Part shown: positions 17,720 to 26,450 of the stretch, in pieces
Position numbering within the stretch: the stretch's first letter is position 1
Layout of the letters: each line of letters starts with the position of its first letter
Origin: Lineus longissimus
Lineage: Eukaryota > Nemertea > Pilidiophora > Heteronemertea > Lineidae
DNA: 64,000 nucleotides
Direction: 5' to 3'
Assembly: GCF_910592395.1 (NCBI RefSeq)
Contig: NC_088322.1
Span: 1-64,000, forward strand
The notes under the pieces: generated by a model
What the model was told of the DNA's origin: nothing
Seen by the model: the letters and a program-made list of their open reading frames with translations, nothing else
The model's database searches: none
Made by a program: the position numbers and the translations under genes

Positions 17720-19370
17720 CGCTGGTATCAGTAGTGACACTGATCATACCACCACCACCACCACCACCACCACCACGACTACCGGTGATCCCAGTGAGCC
17801 TGAGGATAAAGGAGAACGAATTCTCTTTGTCACTTGTGTTCTCGCCTCTGAGAAATTGTGTTCACAAGATAAGCAATATATAAATTGGCGCAGAGAAAAA
17901 GGCAAATGCACGATGAAGTTTGGGCTCGGTTGTTCAAAGGCCATGCTAGAGGAAGCACAGCGAGAAGCACAGCAAACGACACGACTCAATGAGGACGGTG
18001 TTTGTGTTCGTAGTAGTAGTTATGGTGGTGCCCAAAATCATGAAGAGGTCTCTAACGAAGATGATGACTATCATAATCATACTCTAACAACAGCAAATAA
18101 TTCTGATACGGATGGTGCTAATGCAGGAGATGATATTGGTGAAGACAAAACCTCGACGACTAGCACTACAAAGTCAACATGGCGATTCGTACAAAAGAAT
18201 GAGAAAAACATTAAACACTATAGCGACACTTGTCATGCCATTAAGCGAACTCACGGTACCACCATTCACACCACACTAGGAATATCGATAATTGGTCGTC
18301 GTAATGCAGACGACGACATTTACAAGCATGTCCCTCTTCAACCTGTCACATACATAAACTCACCTCCACACTGTTCCAGCATGGGAGGACGTGCAACGTA
18401 TCAAATGATCGCGTTTACCAACGCTGTCAAAATGTTGGCACTAAACGGAGAAGTGTTCGAATTGCCGTTTGTCTGCCCGTTACCTAGAGCAAACTGTGTC
18501 ATGGACAAAATGGACGAGATGTACGTGTTGCGCGGCCGCATAGATCGAGTAGCATGTTCGACTGTATCGCGCGCAATCGACAATCGACTAAGGCCCCGGT
18601 GTTCGGATATAGTTGATTCATACGACGACGGTGAACTGTCGCAACTCATTGTTGAGGAGGAGGAGGAGGAGGAGGAGGAGGAGGAGGAGGAGGAGGAGGA
18701 GGAGGAGGATGCTCGCGATCCTGATAACACTGTTACCAATATGATTATAGAAGACTTGAAAACGCACGAAGACGACTACAACACCAACTTGTCTGCATCA
18801 TCTACTACAATGAAAGGAGAAGTTCAATTGCAGATCTACAAATACTGTCTACACAGGTTGTCTATAATGGGTCGATTACCAGATGCCGATCTCAGATGCA
18901 AGAGATCATGGTTGATGGGTTGTAAACCAGATACGCCAATTCATCCGTCTGCATTGAACGGTATGATGCGGCTGTCAACAAGGTCCGGTACGACGCCTAT
19001 ACCTGCCAAGTATAAAAGTTCTTTCGTACCTGCACAGAAACGATTGCTTAAGAAACGACTCGATGCTACAGTTGGCGAATCTGTGTTAACAGTAGGCGAC
19101 ATTTACTACGATCTACTATGCGCTACCGCCGAAACCATGTTACCAACACCTGATGATTGTGAATATCGAACATCGCTCCAGATTCGCCACATTTCACATC
19201 GAATGTTTCACTTTTTAAACAATAAGTGTCCCAACAGCCGTACAAACATTCCACCACGGTGTACGTGGGGCAATGTCGTCTCGGTGGGCAACTCTAGTCT
19301 AAGTCAAATATCTGATGCTCTAACTACATTGGACGGCTTGAAATTCAAGTGCCTACCTACATGTATTTGA
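17652..19370 (+). CDS. Hypothetical protein, 572 aa, overlapping the scaffold gene
   Basis: Not recognised. ATG 17652 has strong context (A at -3, G at +4) and lies inside the 3' end of the scaffold gene, giving a 68-base overlap in a different frame. The first 45 residues are low-complexity with a Thr run from ACC repeats. A folded segment with several cysteines spans about 50-110. A body follows that includes the Cys-containing stretch around 275-320. A long poly-Glu tract (GAG/GAA repeats, about 335-353) separates it from a C-terminal domain of about 200 residues, also with scattered Cys. No membrane segments. Position directly after the scaffold gene is compatible with a capsid role such as a triplex protein, but I see no diagnostic motif. 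Confidence 0.75.
   Translation: MATQTKIASKQSSPHQSTGNRPNAGISSDTDHTTTTTTTTTTTTGDPSEPEDKGERILFVTCVLASEKLCSQDKQYINWRREKGKCTMKFGLGCSKAMLEEAQREAQQTTRLNEDGVCVRSSSYGGAQNHEEVSNEDDDYHNHTLTTANNSDTDGANAGDDIGEDKTSTTSTTKSTWRFVQKNEKNIKHYSDTCHAIKRTHGTTIHTTLGISIIGRRNADDDIYKHVPLQPVTYINSPPHCSSMGGRATYQMIAFTNAVKMLALNGEVFELPFVCPLPRANCVMDKMDEMYVLRGRIDRVACSTVSRAIDNRLRPRCSDIVDSYDDGELSQLIVEEEEEEEEEEEEEEEEEEDARDPDNTVTNMIIEDLKTHEDDYNTNLSASSTTMKGEVQLQIYKYCLHRLSIMGRLPDADLRCKRSWLMGCKPDTPIHPSALNGMMRLSTRSGTTPIPAKYKSSFVPAQKRLLKKRLDATVGESVLTVGDIYYDLLCATAETMLPTPDDCEYRTSLQIRHISHRMFHFLNNKCPNSRTNIPPRCTWGNVVSVGNSSLSQISDALTTLDGLKFKCLPTCI
18654..18710 (+). repeat. GAG repeat (poly-Glu)
   Basis: About 19 consecutive GAG codons giving an acidic tract in the 572-aa protein. 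Confidence 0.95.
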
Positions 19371-19377
19371 AATATTG

Positions 19378-19443
19378 AATAAAGAATTTTTCACACATAA
19401 CTTATTTGTTTATTGGTTCTTTCACAAAATACAGGTTTTTATT
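19378..19443. terminator. Convergent poly(A) signals between the 572-aa gene and the recombinase
   Basis: Plus-strand AATAAA at 19378-19383 serves the 572-aa gene. Minus-strand AATAAA (read as TTTATT) occurs at 19409-19414 and 19438-19443; the latter shares a base with the recombinase stop codon (19443-19445). Two convergent transcripts thus end within 70 bases. Confidence 0.7.
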
Positions 19444-21221
19444 CATTTTTTGCGACTCAAATCCTTACGAGAGACTTGTCCCGTCGTCATAAATGTCCAC
19501 ACGAGTTTAGACATTCTGGCCATATTACGGTCAGCAGACCGCACGTCGTAAGTTCTTTTTTGCATCGCGTCCGAGTGTTTCATCAAATTGGCCAAGTCAT
19601 GTTCGTTACTGACGCCGAGATCTGATTCCAGCATTGCTGAAACAACCGATTTTCTGAGCACAGTACAACTCGTTCGACTAGTTTTGTTCGAAGCTACAGA
19701 AAATTCCTTTGTGATAATGTTGGAAATCTCACATTGTTTTAGAGGTCGACCATTCCATGACAGGAAGACATTTGATGTCACGTGACCATGTTTTTCCACA
19801 TCAAAGCTTGGACTCAGAGGACGAATGTGGTCGATGAATGCTCTTAGCTGTTTGAAATGATACGCTTTCAGCGATAGCTGGGCAGCACCGTAGACCGACA
19901 CTGTTTTATGTTGAACAACATTGAGTACGTGTCTGTTGTGGTAAACGTTTTCACCAGCTGCATCTACTTCACCAACTTTTAGATTGATTAAAGGTCCGGA
20001 ACGAGTCGCGTTGTTGAGACACAATAACATAATCAGATAGTTCCGGGCTCGGATGTAACAATGACGAAGACCATGATGACATTCATCGTCAGTAGTGTCC
20101 TTGTTGTATTGTTCCTTTTTCATACAGTCACGTAAAATCTTGTTGCCAATGATTGCCCGTGTACCTTTGAGATATAACTTGATGTGATCTGTCGTTACGG
20201 CTGCTTGTCGGTGTTCGAGCTTTTTTATTGCACACCGTTTCAAAATTTTCTTTTGCAACGAACGATTCCACAATTGAATTTGTTTGACGATACGTTCAGC
20301 AGTTTCCGAGATAATCCAGTCCTTGTGAAGAAGTTTTCCATACTCGACAAACTTTTTGAAATCAAGTAAGTAGTTTTTCACTGTACTGGCTGTTTTTGAC
20401 TTGAGTAGAGGAGAAACAAACTTCACCTCAAGTTCTTGTAACTTCTCATACACTATTTCTGTTCTGAAATCTTTGCCATATATAGCAATAATCGTTTGTA
20501 CATGTTTTACTATCTGCCCGGTTTGATGCTCGTTTCTCTCACCACCACCAAACGTCTGTAACCATCGTCCAAAAGATGTAATCTCATTGGCAAGCTGATC
20601 ACTGGAGCAATCAGAATCACCTGGCGATGCATGAGATGGACAATCGTCTACGCTGTTTGTAACGTTGATTTTCTCTATTCGAAGGCTTTGTTCATTAGTT
20701 TTTTTCTGACACAACGACGACGATGATTGTGAGTTGGCGGCTTTTTCGTATCTACACAATTTCATGTAATGTCTGTAAATTGGATCTGATTGTTTCAATT
20801 TATGTTTGCTACCGAGTAGATGCTTGTCAATGCGTCTTACTACACTAAAACAATCTTGAACTGGGCACTGATGGAGAAGGTTCGAATGTACGTCCTTATC
20901 GGCATCAGCACAATTCCGAGTACTGTTGATTTTCTGCCGGTTTTGCGCTCTTTGTTGCTGGGAATACTTGAGCGATGCAAGCCGATCGAAGTTATGAAAA
21001 TCTCTCAAATGACGTGGTAGGCTGGCGACTTGTTTATCACAGAACGAACATCGATATCGATACACTCGCTCCATGATATATAATCTCTTTGTCTGGATGT
21101 TTTCCAGTAGAGAAATATATACTGGTGTGTTGGATACCGATAGCGTGTCCGTGTCTATCGTACTTGGTTGGGCACAGGGTGTCTGGTATTTGTCGGCCTC
21201 ATAATCAAAATGTTTGATCAT
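19443..21221 (-). CDS. Tyrosine recombinase with N-terminal zinc fingers, 592 aa
   Basis: Predicted DNA strand-exchange enzyme of the lambda-integrase/Crypton superfamily. With Met1 at 21221, all catalytic positions are visible in order and spacing: R407 (in Ala-Thr-Arg-Ser-Gly), K439 in the beta-hairpin, T520-x2-R523 in place of the usual His-x2-Arg, H549 and the nucleophile Y558 nine residues later. Near the N-terminus are two Cys2His2-like modules (Cys-x2-Cys-x9-His-x4-His, then Cys-x4-Cys-x9-His-x5-His). A helical core-binding-like domain follows at about 225-340. ATG 21221 has weak context; ATG 21074 (543 aa) has strong context and begins just before the first finger. The segment upstream of 21074 is a diverged duplicate of the neighbouring glycoprotein's tail. 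The gene starts 5 bases after that glycoprotein's stop, on the same strand, and appears intact. No such enzyme belongs to the herpesvirus core gene set. Confidence 0.88.
   Translation of the reverse strand: MIKHFDYEADKYQTPCAQPSTIDTDTLSVSNTPVYISLLENIQTKRLYIMERVYRYRCSFCDKQVASLPRHLRDFHNFDRLASLKYSQQQRAQNRQKINSTRNCADADKDVHSNLLHQCPVQDCFSVVRRIDKHLLGSKHKLKQSDPIYRHYMKLCRYEKAANSQSSSSLCQKKTNEQSLRIEKINVTNSVDDCPSHASPGDSDCSSDQLANEITSFGRWLQTFGGGERNEHQTGQIVKHVQTIIAIYGKDFRTEIVYEKLQELEVKFVSPLLKSKTASTVKNYLLDFKKFVEYGKLLHKDWIISETAERIVKQIQLWNRSLQKKILKRCAIKKLEHRQAAVTTDHIKLYLKGTRAIIGNKILRDCMKKEQYNKDTTDDECHHGLRHCYIRARNYLIMLLCLNNATRSGPLINLKVGEVDAAGENVYHNRHVLNVVQHKTVSVYGAAQLSLKAYHFKQLRAFIDHIRPLSPSFDVEKHGHVTSNVFLSWNGRPLKQCEISNIITKEFSVASNKTSRTSCTVLRKSVVSAMLESDLGVSNEHDLANLMKHSDAMQKRTYDVRSADRNMARMSKLVWTFMTTGQVSRKDLSRKK
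21128..21200 (-). repeat. Diverged duplicate of the glycoprotein tail region (copy A)
   Basis: Copy A at 21128-21200 and copy B at 21392-21495 share a 12-base identical block (TGTTGGATACCG) and further blocks CGTACTTGG, GGGCACAG, CTGGTA and TCGGCCTC in the same order. Copy B carries about 27 extra bases. Both are translated in the same frame, giving Glu-Ala-Asp-Lys-Tyr-Gln in both the recombinase and the glycoprotein. Confidence 0.7.
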
Positions 21222-21225
21222 CAAT

Positions 21226-24200
21226 TTACCTTACTTTATTGCCATCTCTTTTCTTACCTATTACATATTTTACTATCACACCAACAACGATCAAGATCAA
21301 CAGTGCTATACCCCCGCTCACGCCGCCGACGATGTACTCGGACTGTTTACTTCGTACGGACGGTATATTGGTGAGTTCGGGCAATTCTTCATGTTGGATA
21401 CCGGCGCGTTTGTGTTTGTCTTTGTCGTACTTGGGCACAGAGGGTGGTACGGGAACAGCAGGCTTGTTTTTATATTTCTGGTACTTATCGGCCTCGTGCG
21501 CACTGCGTTTCGCAGCTCGCCGCTCATCTATTCGATTGCGTAGGCGAGCATTATACATGTTTAACAGTGTATAGGGCATCAGTTTACTTTTCACGGGGGC
21601 GCTGTCACCAGTGTTCATTATGCACTGAAATCCCACGGTGTACTTCGAGTTTTCGTAGAAGAATGCCCTTTCGCTGACCCAGTCGGAGAGTTCGATTCGA
21701 ATTATACTGTTGATGTAGTACACGTCGTTTGTTATGCACTTGAGATCATTGCCAAATTGCTTTTCAGGCTGCTGCTGCTGCTGCTGCATACCGATTTTAG
21801 CCAACAAATGCTCGTCAAACTTACACGGAGTTTTCGTTCCGTACCGTTCTACATTGGCAATCTTGGTGTAGATTGGCGGCACCTCTTTATTCGTGCCGTA
21901 CATGCTAACGGCCACAATTTCAATCGGTGTCTGATCCACTAGCCGACGTTGGTTCAAATCGACAATTGCATGTCCGCGACACGGTTTGTAGCCGTCGTTG
22001 TTCTCGAACATTTTCGGCAAGTTGCAACTGATGGATATGCCGGAATGGTCACTATCAACACTTTCGGCATTTTTTTTTTCATCTTGTTCTGGCGCCACCC
22101 CAACCGGCGCCGATGTCGCCTGTTTGGTGATCGTGATCCTTTCCAACACTCGCACTTCCGGTGGTGAACTGGTCGGATTCCAAGACATGCACGGATCCAT
22201 CGGAATGGTACGTATCTTGCCGCGCCTATTCACTCCACCTTTGGTGACGTCTTCCGAATAGCCTTGGCCGCTCAGTCGCACAGTGTCGCCGGGCACGTGA
22301 TAGGAGCAATCAACGTATCCTGTTTGCTTTTCTGTGACCAAGATACGTCGAACCAAAGAAAAACCAAACCCGTTGTCGGTGACATAACACCAACTACCCG
22401 TGGGATTATTGTCTGAAGTTTGAGCGAGTTTAAACGTAGCGAAATTTGGCAGGGCACGATCGCGTTTGCAAAACAACATTTTCTCCTTGTCATCATCGTC
22501 AATGGGACCACCAGCCTCGTCCAGCATCATTCGCACGTACGGTGTTGGACAATTCCGTCGAACTACCCTATATTGCACGTTACATCGCAGGTATAGCCCA
22601 GTGACGTCTCGAGTCATTGTCAAATGGTAGTTGTCTCGACGACAATTGTTGTGCGTCTCCTTCATTATTTCGTTGTGGAGCACCACTCGCGATACGATGT
22701 TCAAGCTGGGATAGGAACACCACACTCGATGCGCCTTGGCAAACTCCGAATGGTCGACGTTTATCATGAACGGGTCGTTGTAGACGTTCGAGTAGAGAAA
22801 CTGATGTCCTACCCCACCGTTTTGTACTTGTTGCTCGTCGTCTCCAACTAGTTTTCTATCTAAGGTGGCTTGTTCTATCGCACCCTTATAAGTGTTCAAC
22901 AAGCTGTCGACTGTTGCATCGTCGTCGTCCCCTTGTTGCACAACGGTATCAATGTACGGTTTGCACGTTGTTGCCAACGAACCGCCTAGAACATCTGGCG
23001 TGACTAGATGGCTCGGTTTCGTCGTTTGATACAGCGACGACGCTATATCTGTGCGGATCGCTGCAGTGCGACACACCAATGTTCGATTCGTCACTTCGTT
23101 CATCGAGTAGATCACGTAGCTTCGTCTCACTTGATCGTCTTTGCCGCCACCACCAACACCGCCGCCCTCTTCATCTCTTCCCGTGGTATACCATCGCCGT
23201 TCGAAAACAAAATCTACGCGACGTTGGTAATTGCAGGAGGTCAACATTCCCGGACATACCATGGTGATGATAGAGGACGGATCTGCACTGCCTCCGCTAG
23301 CATAGAACATCGGGTCTTGTGTCTTGGGGCTCAGCAAGACTACACGCATCCTATCCTGATATTCGAGCGTGTCGTCGGCTGGATTACTGTCGTCACCTAC
23401 ACTACGACGACACACCTTTGCCATGACCAACTCGTAAACGTTTGTTCTCACGCCCAGTTTACCAAGCGCCGAGCAGCGAAGAGCCAGATTGATGTTTCTC
23501 ATGAAACCGGTCAGTGTGTACCAAGAGAATCGTGCTGTGGCAACGGTGTGTTCCTGTTCGTGATTCATCGTTCGTTTACACGACGTAGACGTTTCCACGC
23601 ACGGACAGTCCCAGTTCCAGTTGTGGTTGTGGAATCCGTGAGTCATGAGGATATTGCCGTGTTGCAGCGTGCACGAGCGAATTACAGCAGTGGCGGCAGT
23701 ATTGGTGGTCATCGTTTTGTTGTTATTCTTCTTCGTCTTGTCGTAAACGCATTTGTGTCGCATAGACTCGCGAATTTCGTACATTCTTTTGCCGGCGTCA
23801 AAGTTCAACATGAGCTTATGTGGAAAGAAGTCCGTGTTGTAGTTGTACTTGGGCCATTCTCGATCCCACCTGTGACCGTATCTTGTCAGCAATTGTATTA
23901 TGTCTACGGGTCTATCAACGTAGGCGGCGATCAGTCGACCGGGTGCAAATTTTTCCACCCATGCACTCGCCGTATAACTCGAGTCGCACTTGGTGCTTTT
24001 ATTAGGTCCACCGACTTTGGTCGAGTCCATATTCATTGTGGAGCGTTGAACTGCTGCAGCTTTACCACTGTCTTCGGTGGTGTACTGTGGTCTTTGGCTA
24101 GGCAGCAGGAGACCTCCACGTAACGAACGAATCACGGCCACAGATTCGTAGGGCGCTTCTTTGTTGTCGTCGTTTCTTGGCGGAGTGTAGTCGATGAGTT

Positions 24201-26352
24201 CAACTGCCCGTGATCGACCGTCCGACAGTACGCCGCCGGCAAAACAGATGTATCTGGAGCTGGCACAGTTGACTTTCTCGTCGAACCGAGTTCCCGACGA
24301 TTTGCGCACTTTTTGACGTAGTCGGAATGGATTTCTGTACAATTCTCCGGTAGTCGTCTCAAAAAATCGCCATCGATAATCACTGTCCATTTGGTCTTTG
24401 TCGAGAGGATTTCCAGACAGTGAATGAAACTTATTTTCGTCGTAGCCACCAGACAAAACTTCGCAATGATCGCCAGCCGCGTAATACATGATGGTAACTT
24501 TATCGGCCGGGTTATGCACTTGTTTCACGTTGGAACCCCTACAATCGTAGATGTACATGTCGTAGCTATCCGTCGAATTTGTTCTCGGTACCTTAATGGT
24601 TCGTGCAAATTTATACTGTATCTCGTTATAGACGGAAGCGTATTGGACAAACCTGGTGTAGGCGTTGCTAACGTCGTTCATCATCACGTTCCATCCGTAC
24701 GATAAGGGAATATTGATACCTACACCACAGCGATCAGGATGCTCACCTTGAATGTTCAGATGGGTAAAAAAGTACACAAGATAAGCGTATTGGTCTTTGT
24801 TACTGCCGTAGTACAACTGGACGGTCCAATCGTGTTTTCGATGATTTTTTTCCTCATACGGTAGGTTGATGAGTTTTCCGTTTGTGTCTCGCTTCATTTT
24901 CGTCACGTCTGGCAACTGCAAGACCACTGTGGTCACTTGACGAAGATCCACATTGCCGAAAGAGTTCCATAGTGCCTTGTCGTTGTTCGACAGCAGTGGA
25001 AACACGGCCTGGCTACCAGTGTCGGTGATTGTCTTTTCGGCTTTAACTCGTTCAGAGGCTATATGTGGAAACATGTTCTTGATGTCGCCCACCACATAGA
25101 CCTTCTCCCAACATGTGCCCAACGTCGTCGCTGCATCGTACATCTTTGTCGTCGTCGTGCCACTGATCGGTTGTCGGTGTGGACGCAGGTAGGGACTGGC
25201 TCTCGGATTCTGTCCCAACGAGCCAACCTTGATCAACGAGTACTTGCGGTCCGACGGCAAAGTCACAACACTTCCAGTAAGGAGAAGAGACGGAGCACTA
25301 GGGAAACAGAGTGTTTTCGCGTGTTCCCTTCCACCAGCTCCATAGTCGCCGCAGTGTTTCACTTGCTTCTGCGACGTGTCACCCACCACGTCATCGTCGA
25401 CTTCCAACTTGGGCAAGGAATCCGAATAAGAATAGGTGTACTCGTTCTGACTGACTCCAACTACGCTGGGCGTGATCCTACCACCGAGATCGGCTTCTGT
25501 TAGTAGTACGTCGTTCATATTTATAGGGTTCAACACACTCTCTGCGCTGATGGTGCTCTGCATAAAGTAGACGGAACTCCAAAATTTTGGTACTTTACTT
25601 ACACGACTCCATTTGAAATTGTCGACACGACAAGCCAATCGTAGATCGGGATCGCCAGGCTGACTGATCATGTGCAACGTGGGGCGAGCAAACGAATTGC
25701 GTATGGTGGGTGCATCGGCTTCGTTATTGGTGCTATTGCCACCGCCGCCAATGTCCACTGGATTTATTCGATAGCGTTTCAGTTCAGTGTTCACAGATGT
25801 CTGCGTGACCAGTTGGTCCCCGGCTTTATCGGCATTAGCCGGTCGTTTAACGGTGCACGACCACTCGACGAGATCAATCTCCATCACGTTGGTGACCAGT
25901 ACGGAAAGACGGTACGTGTTGCCCGCATTCAGGTCCATGTTGCACGTAGGTTTCATGCGATTTTTGGGCGACAGGAACCCTCCGTTGGTAGAAGTGACTC
26001 CTTCTCGAGGCGCGTACTGGTTGGTCACTTCTATGTTTTGCGTACAGAAGGGGCTCGAGGAAGCGAACTTCGTATTGGCCGTGAAATGTACACCGTTCCT
26101 GTAGTTGTCGTCGAACGTATTCAATGCTATGCTGTGTGGTTTCAACGACCTGCCTTTTGGTATGTTCACGTCACAGTTGATTCTATATCGTACCATGTCC
26201 ACAATGTGCACGGTAATGGTAGGGTGTATAAAATGCGCAAGACGCCTTTGTTCCAAGGTCGGATCTGCGTCGTTGGCCTGTGAGGTGGTGAGCGAACACC
26301 ACAGTGTTATCATCGCCACCAGATATATTAGACAACAACTTTTCAAAGCCAT
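21226..26352 (-). CDS. Large type I membrane glycoprotein, 1708 aa
   Basis: Predicted virion envelope or cell-surface glycoprotein; family not recognised. A signal peptide is evident at residues 1-26 (hydrophobic core then Ser-Gln-Ala). There is one C-terminal transmembrane helix at about 1672-1698 (Gly-Gly-Ile-Ala-Leu through Val-Lys-Tyr-Val-Ile) and a short basic tail. The ectodomain of about 1640 residues has many cysteines and several Asn-x-Ser/Thr sites, with a Gly-rich insert near 1110 and a poly-Gln insert near 1530. A juxtamembrane segment rich in Lys, Pro and Asp lies just before the helix. The ectodomain shows recurring Cys-Asn and Arg-Ile-like beta-strand patterns, suggesting tandem beta domains, but I could not define a repeat. 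The gene is divergent from the membrane-protein gene at 26451, with 98 bases between the starts. An AATAAA lies inside its last codons. Confidence 0.85.
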   Translation of the reverse strand: MALKSCCLIYLVAMITLWCSLTTSQANDADPTLEQRRLAHFIHPTITVHIVDMVRYRINCDVNIPKGRSLKPHSIALNTFDDNYRNGVHFTANTKFASSSPFCTQNIEVTNQYAPREGVTSTNGGFLSPKNRMKPTCNMDLNAGNTYRLSVLVTNVMEIDLVEWSCTVKRPANADKAGDQLVTQTSVNTELKRYRINPVDIGGGGNSTNNEADAPTIRNSFARPTLHMISQPGDPDLRLACRVDNFKWSRVSKVPKFWSSVYFMQSTISAESVLNPINMNDVLLTEADLGGRITPSVVGVSQNEYTYSYSDSLPKLEVDDDVVGDTSQKQVKHCGDYGAGGREHAKTLCFPSAPSLLLTGSVVTLPSDRKYSLIKVGSLGQNPRASPYLRPHRQPISGTTTTKMYDAATTLGTCWEKVYVVGDIKNMFPHIASERVKAEKTITDTGSQAVFPLLSNNDKALWNSFGNVDLRQVTTVVLQLPDVTKMKRDTNGKLINLPYEEKNHRKHDWTVQLYYGSNKDQYAYLVYFFTHLNIQGEHPDRCGVGINIPLSYGWNVMMNDVSNAYTRFVQYASVYNEIQYKFARTIKVPRTNSTDSYDMYIYDCRGSNVKQVHNPADKVTIMYYAAGDHCEVLSGGYDENKFHSLSGNPLDKDQMDSDYRWRFFETTTGELYRNPFRLRQKVRKSSGTRFDEKVNCASSRYICFAGGVLSDGRSRAVELIDYTPPRNDDNKEAPYESVAVIRSLRGGLLLPSQRPQYTTEDSGKAAAVQRSTMNMDSTKVGGPNKSTKCDSSYTASAWVEKFAPGRLIAAYVDRPVDIIQLLTRYGHRWDREWPKYNYNTDFFPHKLMLNFDAGKRMYEIRESMRHKCVYDKTKKNNNKTMTTNTAATAVIRSCTLQHGNILMTHGFHNHNWNWDCPCVETSTSCKRTMNHEQEHTVATARFSWYTLTGFMRNINLALRCSALGKLGVRTNVYELVMAKVCRRSVGDDSNPADDTLEYQDRMRVVLLSPKTQDPMFYASGGSADPSSIITMVCPGMLTSCNYQRRVDFVFERRWYTTGRDEEGGGVGGGGKDDQVRRSYVIYSMNEVTNRTLVCRTAAIRTDIASSLYQTTKPSHLVTPDVLGGSLATTCKPYIDTVVQQGDDDDATVDSLLNTYKGAIEQATLDRKLVGDDEQQVQNGGVGHQFLYSNVYNDPFMINVDHSEFAKAHRVWCSYPSLNIVSRVVLHNEIMKETHNNCRRDNYHLTMTRDVTGLYLRCNVQYRVVRRNCPTPYVRMMLDEAGGPIDDDDKEKMLFCKRDRALPNFATFKLAQTSDNNPTGSWCYVTDNGFGFSLVRRILVTEKQTGYVDCSYHVPGDTVRLSGQGYSEDVTKGGVNRRGKIRTIPMDPCMSWNPTSSPPEVRVLERITITKQATSAPVGVAPEQDEKKNAESVDSDHSGISISCNLPKMFENNDGYKPCRGHAIVDLNQRRLVDQTPIEIVAVSMYGTNKEVPPIYTKIANVERYGTKTPCKFDEHLLAKIGMQQQQQQPEKQFGNDLKCITNDVYYINSIIRIELSDWVSERAFFYENSKYTVGFQCIMNTGDSAPVKSKLMPYTLLNMYNARLRNRIDERRAAKRSAHEADKYQKYKNKPAVPVPPSVPKYDKDKHKRAGIQHEELPELTNIPSVRSKQSEYIVGGVSGGIALLILIVVGVIVKYVIGKKRDGNKVR
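21235..21240 (-). terminator. AATAAA within the last codons of the glycoprotein gene
   Basis: Read on the minus strand, AATAAA forms part of the Asn-Lys codons seven bases before the TAA stop (21226-21228). Cleavage 10-30 bases on would fall around the recombinase ATG, so the recombinase needs its own transcript start inside the glycoprotein gene. Confidence 0.6.
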
Positions 26353-26450
26353 GGTCCCAAATACTTTGTTCTTTCCAAAAATGTAGTAAACGGTGAAATT
26401 GTATATTTGAGCATCATTTGCATTATACTACTAGACACACATCCGTCATA

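Noticed and set aside
23008-24123. Plus-strand frame of 371 codons
   Set aside because: It lies wholly antisense to the 1708-aa glycoprotein, has no membrane or domain signals, and is explained by the codon composition of the opposite strand.
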